Source: Panonychus citri (lineage: Eukaryota; Arthropoda; Arachnida; Trombidiformes; Tetranychidae). Taken from it: a stretch of 64,000 nucleotides of DNA. Under the pieces are notes generated by a model that worked only from the letters and a program-made list of their open reading frames with translations, was not told where the DNA came from and made no database searches. The stretch's first letter is position 1. Each line of letters begins with the position of its first letter. The DNA lies in assembly GCF_014898815.1 (NCBI RefSeq), contig NW_026515520.1, forward strand, positions 62,001 to 126,000, in the 5' to 3' direction. Of this stretch, positions 45,258 through 58,369 are shown piece by piece. The position numbers and the translations under genes are program-made.

Positions 45258-47345
45258 AACGATCTCCCCTCAAAATCGGTGTTAATCAAATCTATTTTGA
45301 TCACTTTCTCCCTTGTCCAGTTGAAATTCAATTAAAAACTGTTTCCAAACCGACCAAACCAAACCTGTTAATTTAGTAATATTAATTCACTAAATTAAGT
45401 AAAACAGTAACAAACCTAACCGTTCATTTTAATTACCATTTGAATCAATCATTTAAGCTCATCTGATGATAAAATGGTAATTTCATATGTAATCAATCAA
45501 TTGAAATTGGTGAAAAGTTTTTACAATCAATCTCGGTTTTGTTGATTGTTTTCCTAATCATGAGATGAATGTAATTGTATTATTTAAATTATCATCTGCA
45601 AATTATGTTTCCTAATATTAACAAGTGAAATTGTTGATTTATAAACTTGACTAACGCCTTTACAACACAACGATAATTATAATTCAAGGTTAACAATTTA
45701 ATTCTTGAAAAAAAAAGTGGAGGGAAATTAGATTCATGGTCATGAGACTAACTATCAACAGGTAATTTAATTCATCATGAGATTTTTTTTCTCTCCACAG
45801 AGTTAATCACTTCTCAAGCAAAAGGCTTAACGATTTAGAGTTAAATTGTTGACGAAGTTGTTTGTTAATCATTTGATAGAAACCGAGATACTTGGTAGTA
45901 TATTTTAATAGTGAATTTAATCTTGAGTATAAGAATTTCATTAATTGTTGTTATTATTATGATACAAGAGGAGAAGATGAAAATTTAATTGTTTACAGTT
46001 GATGAAATTAAAATTTTTCTCTTAATTGTTTTTTAATATTTGATTAGCAAAAAAACAAATATGAAAATAAGTTTTTCCAATGTTACGATTTTACATATTA
46101 GCTGATAATTTGTTCAATTAATTGTTGGCTTGACTAATTTAACTACATTCATTTAACAATATCAATGGATCATGAATGTAGTGAGTTGATCATTCAGTTT
46201 TTTTTTTCATTTTTAATTCTAATTAAGGTTTTATAATTTGCAGAATCAATGAAATTATGTTGGACTTTAAGTTGATTAACATGCTATGTTTTTAGAGATT
46301 GAATCATTTGTATCATTTAAATTATGATTAATCAAGTGGTTGATTAATTGTGTGATATTTTTTTACTCCTTTGGAGATTGTAATTGATTGTCGGAGATCA
46401 ATATTGCAATTTACCAGGCCTAATTATCGTTCAAATTAAGCAGCTCATTTGTAACGATTCAGATCTGAGATCAGATCAGATTTTAAGCAATTCGATGGTC
46501 ATGGAAAAATTAAATCGATCAAGTTAATTGTTTGAACTTTAATTTATCTGGAAAAGTTGAAGAAACAAAAAGTTAATTAGTTGATTGTATAATCAAGAGA
46601 AATCAAGATGATTAACTTACAGAGAGCCAAGAATAGGTAAATTATTACCTTTCCAATTGATTAGTTGAACTCATTATTCCGATTGCATTGTAATTGAATG
46701 ATGATTCTGATGATAATTAGTTGAGATCGGATAGATGTTAATAAATTTTGCTAATTTAGTGATCATTATGTTGACAGACTTTAATTGTTTCCTTGAGGTA
46801 ATTTTCATATTTGATCAATTTCTCGTTGACGATTGTTGATTTATCATTGAAAGAAAAATATATAATTTAACTTTCCAATACAAGGAAGTAATATTTACGT
46901 TCTGTGTAAAGTAAACACCGATTAATCGAAGAAGATTCAACAAATTGTTCTAACGATCGTTACAAGGAAAAAAGTAGAAGATATTGATTCATGAGAAGGG
47001 AAATTAAGAGCAGAGAGAATAACAAATGACAGAAATAGAAAAGAAGAAGAGAAAAAAAATGTCAACCAGGTAAATGATTGACGAATGAATTGACTGATCC
47101 ATGAGGACGTGAATTTGTGTTGTATGTTCGTGGTTGAGGTAACTCGGTTTTCCTGATGATTAGAATCGAATTGGGAATAGAAAAGGTAAGAAATGAAGAG
47201 AAGAAGAAGAAAAAGAAAAAACTGGATAGAATTTCCAATTTTTCCTCAATGGCACATGATGGATGAATTTTGGACGAAAAAAAGTATAGAAAAAAAATCG
47301 CAACAAAGTTTAAATTGTCGTTAAAAAAACTTTGCGAACAAATTT
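45258..47345. other. spacer; 3' flank of the four-TM gene shared with two copies
   Basis: 45258-45954 shows no gene. From about 45955 to 47345 the sequence (read on the minus strand) is the 3' flank of the four-TM gene and matches 22560-23975 and the corresponding part of copy B. The match stops abruptly at GTATCATAATAAT, marking the edge of the copied block. Confidence 0.7.
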
Positions 47346-48410
47346 TCAAACTTTAAACGAATTGGGTGACGTTGATTGGGTTAATTTACGAATGTGCTCC
47401 TCTTTCAGGTCAATGGCAACCGCAAGTCCCATGAATATTAAAATGACCTCAATGATAGCGAAAAGCATTGAGAAAATTAATCGATTAGCATTATGATAAA
47501 TGTAAACGGAGATTAGAGCTGCAAACGACCTCAATACTAATCCAGTTAATAGAGTGTAAGCAAAAATGAATAGAAGACGATAATTTTTCAACCGAGAACC
47601 ATAGAGGCCAACGAGGGAAACAAAGATAATGTATATCGATGCTAATGAAATTTGACCTCCTGTTGTACCGATTCGGTGAAGAGGTTGTGGGTCAAGGATT
47701 CCAGCGATGACCAATGTTGTTATACCGATAATCAGAGTAACTATGTTTGTACATAAAAGGATTCGTCTCATGATAAATGTTTGTAACTCTTTGGAGGTTC
47801 GTTTTTTTCCCTTTGATTGTGATTTTGATTTAGATGAACATGATTTACCCTTAATTAACTTTCCATTTGAACGACCAGTACCATCAGAAGCACCATCAGT
47901 TTCACTATAACCACCAACACCATTAGAACCATTTCCAGTTTCATCAGGTTTCTTGATTTTAGTCTTTTCCAAAAGACCTGATTTAAGGCCTTCCTCAATA
48001 TACATCCGGTTAATTTCCTCATTTAAATTACTTTTATATCGGGTATTATTTCGTGTATACATTTTATCACTTCCACGATAAGATGAACCATATGAAGCGG
48101 ATGAACCGTTTCGATTAACACTTCCATAGACTTCACTGGTTGGTGAACCATTTGAAGCTCCCTTTCCATTACTTGGACTTGATGAATTACTTTTAAGATG
48201 ATGATGATGATGATGATGATGACTATTCATTTGACTCAAGATTGCAATGTTTGCTAATCTGGATGATTTACTTTTGCTTAATCCAGATCGACGAGAAGAT
48301 GATGATGTGGATGGTGTCCTTTTGGCGGGTAAAATGTTTTTAGCTTTGGTCACAATTATGGGAAATTGTCCTCGGGACGTTGGGCTCCGTCCATGGTAAA
48401 GGTAAGACAT
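47346..48410 (-). CDS. four-transmembrane protein of unknown function (intact parent)
   Basis: 354 residues in one exon, starting at MSYLYHGRSP (first ATG in frame). Residues 1-213 are basic, Ser/Gly-rich and apparently disordered, with a histidine run encoded by (CAT)n. Residues 214-354 contain four hydrophobic segments at about 217-239, 253-271, 278-304 and 311-334, then a polar tail. The short loops are unlike classical tetraspanins, which have a large cysteine-rich loop; I do not recognise the family. Two deletion copies lie at 21.6-24.0 and 32.6-34.9 kb. The upstream region has a TATATAAGGCGCGC word near 48799-48812. Membrane location is inferred from hydropathy only. Confidence 0.7.
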   Translation of the reverse strand: MSYLYHGRSPTSRGQFPIIVTKAKNILPAKRTPSTSSSSRRSGLSKSKSSRLANIAILSQMNSHHHHHHHHLKSNSSSPSNGKGASNGSPTSEVYGSVNRNGSSASYGSSYRGSDKMYTRNNTRYKSNLNEEINRMYIEEGLKSGLLEKTKIKKPDETGNGSNGVGGYSETDGASDGTGRSNGKLIKGKSCSSKSKSQSKGKKRTSKELQTFIMRRILLCTNIVTLIIGITTLVIAGILDPQPLHRIGTTGGQISLASIYIIFVSLVGLYGSRLKNYRLLFIFAYTLLTGLVLRSFAALISVYIYHNANRLIFSMLFAIIEVILIFMGLAVAIDLKEEHIRKLTQSTSPNSFKV

Positions 48411-49320
48411 GATCACTCTTTGTTTCTCCTTTAAATGTATCAACAAGTTAATCAATAAAAAAAACACACAGAGAGATCGATACACGAAAATCACTTTTCA
48501 ATGGTCACTTATTGGTCAACATAAACACAGAAATTGAGTCCATAGGAAAATACTATAAATTAACATGTGTTGACGTTCACTTGTTTGTTGTTGTACAATT
48601 TGTAGATTGTATTGAGTGTGTGAAATCAAAAGGAAAGCAACATTTTCACAAGAACCATTTCCCAATGACCTTAAACAGGAATTTACTCACAACAAGAAGC
48701 AAGAGAAGAAGATGAAGATGAAGATGATGATGATGATGATGATGATGATGAAGTATAAGATAAAATATATAAGAAGAAGTATAAGAAAATATACTAAGTA
48801 TATAAGGCGCGCTCAAAATGTTAGCTTGTTGTTCACAAGAAGAGAAATGAAACAGGTAAGGGAGTGCGTTACAAGAGAGCTGAGAGAGAAAGAGAGAGAG
48901 AGAAGATGAAGATGAAGATGAAGAGAAATAATGATCCAAGGACGATGGAGGGAAAAGAGAGAGAAAGAGAGAAGATGAATTTTTTTAAACTTACGATAAA
49001 AAGGGTAAGTTTTTATTATAATAAAAGGAGAGGAAAAGAAAACTTTAATTCTTCAAACAGTTTGGAAAGTTATTCGTTGGTTGTAATAAACCACGTTTAG
49101 AATTTGAAAGATGAGTGAAAATATTACAGGTAAATTTTACTTGTCTAATTCAGTTTACCTTCTGAATAAATATGAATAAAGAAGAGATGATGATGATGAG
49201 AAAGAGAGAGAAGAGGAGAGCTGAGTTATTGAGGGAGAAAAGAGGAAGGGATGGAAAGATGATGATGTTGATTGTTAGAGGAAGATGAAAGCGAGAAGGT
49301 GAGTCACTGGCGTGGTTACT

Positions 49321-49324
<4 letters not shown>

Positions 49325-49392
<68 letters not shown>
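49325..49392. repeat. (CT)34 microsatellite
   Basis: An uninterrupted CT run of about 68 bp, the longest simple repeat in the window, followed by more CT-rich sequence to about 49435. CT/GA tracts can bind GAGA-type factors in arthropods; that role is not shown here. Confidence 0.95.
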
Positions 49393-49398
<6 letters not shown>

Positions 49399-52300
49399 TA
49401 TCTTCTCTTTCTTTTGCTCTCTCTCTCTCTCTTGTTTTTACTATTTCATCCTCACGAATAAACAGTTTTTTTATCTTCATCATTATCATCCTCATCATCT
49501 TTTCCTTTCTTCTTCATCCTCTAGGGCCATCGAGGTGCTCTACATATACAAACTAGACTTTTCTTTGCTAATTGTTACCTCAATTCAATTGGAATGTGTG
49601 TTTATTTCACTTTTCCAAGGCCATGATGATGCTAATGAAGATGAGGATGAAAAAGTAAAATAGTGATCATCAAGATGATGATCACTTTTCATTTAGTTTA
49701 TGTTTCTTATTCATCTTACCTGTTGAGAGTTAATTTCATGATGAACAAGATAACATTGAAATTCCAGGTAAAAGATGAAAACTGATTCCAACTGATGATA
49801 ATATTTAAGAAGAAAATAAGAAGAAAAGAAAAGAAAAAAAGAAAAAAGAACAAAAATTTAGAACTTAAAGAGTTGACATTTGTCTTCTTCTTCTTTCTCA
49901 TCATCATCCTCATCTTCTTCTTGACAATCATGGAAATTATCATGATGATTAATTGATTAGTTTTCTTTTCAGCGATTCATTCATTTTCACCTGATACAAT
50001 TTCCCAATCAAGAATCGCAAACTAAATCAAAATTGATTCTATTCTGGTAAATGTTAATAATAATCACTTTTTATCACCTAATCATTAATACCTTCAGGTA
50101 ATTGATTTAATCTAATTATGCAAAAGCAAATTTCTTAACCATTTAAATGAAAATCAAAAACTTATAGTAATTAACTTATTAATTGCTTCAGTTTTGTTAT
50201 TGTTTTTTTTTTGCAACAATTAAATCCTTGTAAAGTAAATTTTTAATTCACTCTTTTTTTAATCATAATTGATCATATTACTATTATTGTTTACATTGAA
50301 GGCGTTTAATCATAATCATTAATGTTTACTAAATTGCTAATAAACTTGATTAGTTAATTTGAATACCACACAACAAACAACAACAACAATTAACTCGAGC
50401 AGAAAAAAAAGTTTATTAATAAAAAGGTAATATAAATAAGCTGCTTCTCATTAACAATTAACTGTAATGATTTAAATTTTTCACTGATTATATTTACCTT
50501 TTAATTACCGTTATTTGTTATAATCTAAAGTTTTACAATTTAAAGCAACAATTACGATAATCGCGATTACAATCAAGCCAAAATCAATGTTACTTTGTTG
50601 ATTAAATCATTTTATTTGGTTATGTGATTTTAATAAAACAAAAGGTAAACTTACAATTAATTTAAATTGTTGAATTAACAATTAGAATCAGTTACGATTC
50701 ACCTTGATTCGTGAAACGATTCAACTGATTTACTGATTAACTGTTAGATATTCAGTCAACTGATGAGCCTTAATTGCTACCAGAAAAATGGATCCGGAAG
50801 TTTTTTTCTCAACCTGTGATTAACTAATAATAACTATTAACTGATTGTAATGATAATCATCAAGATGAATTAACAATCAAGAAGAAGCAAAGAAAAAAAA
50901 AACTTATTGGTTAACCCATTCAACTGATTCTCCCAACTGATTATGTGTTTAAATTACAATCAAGAAGATGATGTTTATTTAAACGAATCATTAACTTTGA
51001 AGATTATTAAATTGGTGAGAAACAATTTAAACTAACAACAATTAAAGTTATGATTAAAATGATATTGATCCTAAAAGTATCATCAAACTAATCATTTATT
51101 ATTTAATTTTCCACCCAAAATTGAATCACGTTTAATTGTTTCACTGTTTTGGTGATTAAATTGTGTTAATTTTTCAACGATTAATTGTGCTACCCTGTTT
51201 AGTTTTACCTTTCTCTTCAACAATTAACATGATAATTAAAAAAAAATTAACTTATTTTCTAGGTATTTGTGGCAACAATTAAATCGATTGTAGAAATTAA
51301 TCAAAAACTTAATCATTTGATTGTAATTGTTAGAAACGAATTGATTAAAACAGTTGAAATCGTGATTAACTGACCTGAAATTAACTAGAATAATCAACTA
51401 ATTTAACTTTTATTATCAAGAATCGTGATTAAATGACTAATTGTAATCAACATTCATATTCAAACACAGCAGAAAAGGCCAATCATTTAATTACAATTAA
51501 AATCATTTCTGTGGTAAATAATACAAAAAGTAAAATCAACAAATGATTAAAATTAATTTCATTTGATCAAAATCCACGAAATCTTAATCATAACAACAAG
51601 GTTCCCATTAACCATTGGTAGTAATTATTGATTGTAATCAACAACAATCAATAATTAATTTTACACTTCCAATGGTTAAGGTCAATTGTTTAACTGAAAA
51701 AGCAAATTAATTTTCTTATCATTAAATCAATAAATTGTTTGCTTACAACTAATCACATCTAATGATGATTATTGATGATGATTAGGTAATCATTTACTGT
51801 CTACAATCCTTGAGATACCTTTAATTATATTGAATTAATCAAATATCCTTCCTCAAGTTGATTGTTGGTTAGTTAACATAATCAAGTGAAATGATTAAGC
51901 AAATTACAATTTACCATTACAATAAATTAAGTTAAATACTGTGACGGATTCTAATTGTTAGTTAAACATCTTGACAATTGTTAATTATATTTGTACCTTG
52001 ATTTGTTGATTGATGATAATGATAATGAGCATATCTATTTAGTTAATATCGTCAACAATTAAACTTGAACACGTTTTTAAACTAATCACAATTAAACGAG
52101 TGATAAAACTTTCACCTACTCATGATAAACACGTTATCCTTACGATGTAAGTAAATTAATGACCAACAATTAAAACAAAGATCATAAATTACCTTAAATT
52201 GATTGTCTAATTTGTTATAATTTCCGATTGAGTGTATTCAGAATCATCATTAATTCAGATAATCGTCAAAGGCGTTTGATTATCTTGAAGAGAAAAGTTA

Positions 52301-53280
52301 AATTAATCTTAATCATCATCATCATCTTAAATTATTATTAGTTAATTTCTCACGCCCTAATAACCAATTGTGGTGCTAATTAACTAATTGTAATTGGCGT
52401 GGGTTTTCAAAAGGGTAATATAAAATGTGAAATTATCAAATTATTTAATCAACTTTTAAGATTAACCATATGAGATAGTTAATTGTTGCTTCTGTCATCA
52501 GTAGTAATTAAATAATCAAAGGTAAGAGACATAAAGTGATAATAATATAACATAATTAAGGTTAATTATCACACTAATTTCTGATTCATTGGAGATGATG
52601 AATAGAAATTATTGTTTTCCATTCATTGAAACATACAAACATTAATATCATTTCAAATGATTAGTTAATTGTTATTGTTGATGTAACTTTTTCTTGTCTT
52701 ACCTTTTTTGTTGTTGTTGTATTGATCATATGAAAACATGATAATCAACAATAAGAATGTGAATCTTTTTATTATATTGAAAGATAACAATTTATATATT
52801 ATACAGAATAAGATAATCACTTCCCAACCCTATTGGACACAATCAACCATTAAGTTTAATCATTGAATTGATTGTTGTTGATGAGCTTGATCGTAGTAAA
52901 TCAATTAATGTGAATTGTTCACAAATATTAACAATAAGAAAAAAAAATCAAAATAAACAACAAAAAACTTGATGATTAATGTTGATGATGAGATGATGAT
53001 GATACTTAATCTTATACATATTATATTGTGAGTGAGAATTTTATCATTTACCTGATTAATATTTTAATTGATTAACTTCCTCATACTAATGAACAACCTG
53101 ATTAGTTAATTGTCAGGTAAGAGTTAAAAAAAGGATAATGAATGTAACAATAATCAAACGAAAAAGTGAAAAGTGAAAAGATGGAAAAGATTTTTACTCT
53201 TCTTTTCATACAATTAATTGTCACTTTGTTATCGAAAATCAATTGATAATTATGATTCTTAATTAGTTATTGATGGAATT

Positions 53281-53291
<11 letters not shown>

Positions 53292-53319
<28 letters not shown>
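53292..53319. repeat. (AG)n microsatellite
   Basis: A pure AG dinucleotide run of about 28 bp after an AAAG-rich stretch. Confidence 0.9.
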
Positions 53320-56300
53320 TCAAATTTACTAATTGCAAATACTTTTCGTTGGTTGAATTGAAATTGAATCGAGATCAAGTCGATAGACTTGAAAAGTTTG
53401 ATCGTTTCGTTAAAGTCGAACCTTGAACAATCAAATATTAAATATTAATTTCTAATCAACAATTATGATTAAATGATGGATCTGATTTCCTTTTTCATTT
53501 ATCTTCAATAACCATGAATGGAGGAGATACTTTTGTAGGCTCTTGAATCGATTTGGAAAATCATCAGACTGTTATTATTACACTTTCGAGGTAAATGTCC
53601 AAATAGAGTGATAATCATAACAATAACCATCAAATTTAATGGTATCAGGCTAATAGATGATTTTAAATTTAAATTAACTTAGATAATCAAGTAAACTCAA
53701 CATGATAACTTGTTTTCCATCAACAGGAAAAGTGTCAAAAGTTTGGTTGATGAAAATTCATGTTGGTGTTGAGTCTCTTGTTATTACCTGTCAATGAATT
53801 TACCATGGAACTTGTTTTCAACATTTCGTTGATACGTTTATCCATTTCATGATATTCTCAGCTATTCAGAAGTGAGAGATAATTATCTTTACATGGAGAA
53901 AAATAAATCAGCATGAGTTCGCCCTAATCTGTCGGAAATTTTTCATCTGATAACCGTGATTACCTTTACTGAACAATGGATAATTTTTTCCCCAAAGAAT
54001 CAGCATCGGTATCACTTCTTGTTTTACTTATATCATGATGTTAATATGCAAGAGAACTACTCAAATCAATCTGATGATGAATTTTAGGTGGATCAAGTTG
54101 ATTTCATGAAGAAGAATAAGATTTTCACCTTGGAACCAAAACGAAAATAGTGAGAGAAAGAGAGAGAGAGAGAAAGAAAAAAAGAAAAAAAGTAAATTCT
54201 ATTCATAAGAATTTTCTCTCTTTCTTTTTTTTACATCTGTAGATGAACTGAATAAATTCAGTGAAAGGAAAAGAATTGAATACAAGGTGGGCAGCCAGAA
54301 TTTTCTACAGCGTCAAACTTTAATTTCATGGTAATCACTCAATCGCCGTCCACAAGAATCAGAATCTATTTTAACAGAAAAGGTCATTTTCATCAATACC
54401 TGAAAATTTGTTAAAATTTCAATTCTCTTACCTGTTGTTAAATCAATTCAATTCATTATCTTATTGTGAGTTTATCACAACTGAATTTAATAATAATAAA
54501 GATAAAGAATCAAGGAAAACAATCAACTGATATTATATTGTATTTGCTGTCACACTTTTCAATTAGCATTATTGGAGTAAATAGCCAGATGAGATAACTG
54601 ACCAGTTAATAGGATAAAAGGAGGAGCAGGAGGAAGATAAAGTGAATGAGTGAGAGAGAGAGATGATATCCATGTCACTAACATTTAATACTCTTCGAGG
54701 ATTGGTGAGCATTAAGATGAACGGAAAAAAAAGTTGACCTGAAATAATGGGTCTTAAATATGTTCACTTTTGGTTGGACCGTTCAGACAGAAAAATAATT
54801 ATCTCTTTAATTCTGATTCAATGATGAACCATATCTAAATTTCTCAATCAATTGAACTCTCCTGATTCTGTGATATAAGAAGATAATATCATGATAACCA
54901 TGATGATGATGATGATGGAGACAGAAATAATTGTAAAGCTGATTAATTGTCGATCCAAATTGATTTGTTGAGAAAAATTGAGTCTGTTAATTTTGTTTTC
55001 TCGCTGATAACAAATCAGATGACAAATTGATTTACGAAACTGTTTACAGGTAGAAAGAAAAAGTTTAAAGGTTCAACTTGCCATCGATATTAAAATAAAT
55101 CGTATCACCGTTAAGTTACCTTATCACTTGTTAGGATAAGATTAGGTCCGATCGATGGTCATTATAACGACCATTTTATTATCAATCGTATTATTATTTA
55201 CCTGAAAATAAACGACAACGAACCCGATCAGTTGTTAACTGTTTAAACGGCAATTAAAATGATCGGTCGATCAGAAAATATTGACCATTCTTCGAGTTTA
55301 ATTTTTCGTTTTGAACATTTTCTTTAAATAATAATAATAATAATAATCTTAACGAATCCTGATGATTCTGAAAACGATGATACAAAATATACACTTAAAA
55401 ATATATTGATGACCTAGAGCCCGAGGCGTAATTAGGACAAGATAACATTTAGTACATTAGTTTCATGAGTTGATTTTATGTTATCAAATTTCATGAGTTT
55501 CATTTAAAATCAATCAATTGATACATTAAACTATTACTTTGAGATAATCATATTAGTTAATCACTTTTTGTTTCAGTTAATTAACAATTTATTCATAACT
55601 TTCATTGCTTGTTTCCTGTTGTCTGTTGTTTACCTTAATCATAATCCGTTAATTGTTAACAAATCCAATTGATTTGATAGCCAAATTCAATTTAATCTCG
55701 TTCATGATTTATCATTTAGTTTTCTGATTAAATGGTTTCACCTTTTAAATAGTTTCTCTTCATTACAATTTAAACGTTAATTCAATAATCAGTCAACAAT
55801 TTACTGGATTGGAACCCAAAAAAGTCAAATACTTAATCACAATTAACTTTGATTAGGAAACTTGATTTTGACCATTAGGAGTTAATAATTTGCTATTTGT
55901 TAATTATTTTCTTTAGCTAATCATTTTTCCTTATATTCAAAGTGTATTAGTTAACTAATCAATAACCAATATTAATAAAAGTGAAAACAAAATTTAACAA
56001 CAATCAAAAGTTTAACAATTATCATATCTGATTAGTAAATCTGACAATCAACAAAGTTAATCAATGATCGTGATTAAGTATATTTGATTAATCATCTAAT
56101 CTAATTCTGTTTTATTGTTTGTTAATTGTTCTTTTGTTAATTATAATACAATATTAATAATAATTATCTAATCAGATTAAATAACCATGTCAATGAATTA
56201 ACTTCCAGTGATTAAATTATCAACTGATTAACCTTTAATTTTGATCAATTGCTGTTATTGACCATGAACTAATTAATGTCATAATTGTTAATCAATTCAC

Positions 56301-58331
56301 AATTCTCAACAGTTTAACAATTAAACCAATTCAGGCCATTTAATTGATTGAACAATTAACTTAATTTCATTGATATGATTAACAAGAGACACTGATGATG
56401 AAAGTTGAAAATTGAAAGTTTTAATTGTAACAAATAAGCTGCCGGGCAATTTACAATTGACTTAATTGTAATTCAATATTATTGAAAATCAATCAATCAG
56501 TCAAACCCAAATCTTAATTAATGAACAACAACAAAAAAAAACAACAAATTTTATTGATTTTATTTTAGTTTAATTTCATTGACCAAACCCATTGATTAAA
56601 AGGGTCCACAGAAGCTGATTAACGATTAAATTGTTCATTAAATTATTGAAAAATGCTCGTTACAATTAAGTTAAAATGAAAATCATCGCTAATTTGATAA
56701 AATGTAATCAACATCAAATAAGGGAATCAATTGAAATCAATCAACTTTTTATATCCAAAATTTGTTTTTCAACATTTTCTTTCTTGTTGATTAACACCAT
56801 TCATCATGTAATTGTAATACTAATCATAATCATGATGATAATCATGTTATTGTAACATCAATCCAACTGTAACTTGATTATTAACACGAAATCAACTCCC
56901 TTCAAGCAATTAAATTGTGTTTGTTTTTCATCAAACTAAAACAAACGAATCAAAGTTAATCATTAGTTTTACATATTCAAAGGGCGTAAATAGTGATTAG
57001 GAATTAAGCTTTAAACATCTAGTTTTGAAAATAGATTAGTTCAGTTAATTGATTGTTGTGATTACCATCATCATCATGATTACGATGATGATGATCATCA
57101 TCAGGGTAATTAATTATATGCATAATGAATTACTTAACTTAATGATTATGAATCTTTTTTTTTTGTTTATCTGATACTTTTATCAATCAAATTGATCACA
57201 AAATTTGATTGTCGATCAATTTTAAATAGCTTTCCAGTTGATATTGTATTTTAATTACTTGAATAAATTGTTTACGAAAGAAAATCAATTTATCTTGATT
57301 TTAATTACATCGAAATTAACTAAATTGGATTAATGATTAATCAAAATTTTTCCAATTCAAATGAAACTGAAACAACTTTTTTATCGTAGTTTTTGTCATC
57401 AAAAATCAGAGTGAAGATGATGAAAAGTTTTACTAAGTGAAAAAGTGATGATGAAGATGAAGATGAAGATGAAGATGAAGATGATAGTGATGAGGATGAT
57501 TATCGAGTGTGTTTCTTAGCTTGAAAACCGTTAGTTTTTTTAGCTGTTGATAGAAACTAAATGTTGGCCTGAAATCGCTTGAGGTCAAATTTTTCGCTTT
57601 ATTTACTTCTTCCGTTATTTTTGTTGATGCAACGTTTATTTTTCATCATCTCCATCACCATTATCTCTCATCAGCATCATCTTATGATGTTCATGTTACC
57701 TGAGTTTAGCTACTTGCACAGTAACAATCATAATTAGTTTACCTTTTTGGTGAGAAAACAATTGGGTTGATTGTTAACAAGGCTAAAGATAGTTAAAGAT
57801 GAGGATGATGGTTTTCCACTTTTCCACAATTCTCACTCATCATAATCATACCAACAGTAAACAATTTAAATCAACTAACTGTTAATATTAATTTGTTGTT
57901 ATCATAAAACAATAAAATCTCACGGAATTTATTGTTTAATAATAGTTCCATCTTAATTATGATAATAATCGTCAACAGATAATTGTTATTATTTGTCAAC
58001 AGAATAACATAAATTAGTCAAACATGAATATCGAGCTTTGTTCACTAATTATAATTATCAAAATTAAATCATCCTCATCCCCATGATAAACAATCAGATT
58101 CATTTCCAATCAACTTAATCCTTCATCCAGAAAGTCAACTAAATCAAGATTATTTCATCAATCAATAGCTTCTAATCAAATCAAATTAGTCTATCGTTCA
58201 ATAGACACACCTAACGATCAGGCCAAAACCAAAATTTGAAATTCCCTTCATGGTAACATTGTAATTTTATTCATAGTTTCCATTCATCTCTGAATATGAT
58301 ATTATTTTTCCTTCAACACTATGATGATATC

Positions 58332-58333
<2 letters not shown>

Positions 58334-58366
<33 letters not shown>
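58334..58366. repeat. (GA)n microsatellite
   Basis: A GA dinucleotide run of about 33 bp in the gene-poor region. Confidence 0.9.

Positions 58367-58369
<3 letters not shown>

Noticed and set aside
49716..49943. Lys/Phe-rich ORF near 49.8 kb
   Set aside because: Built from GAA/AAG and TTC runs; no domain and no splice context.
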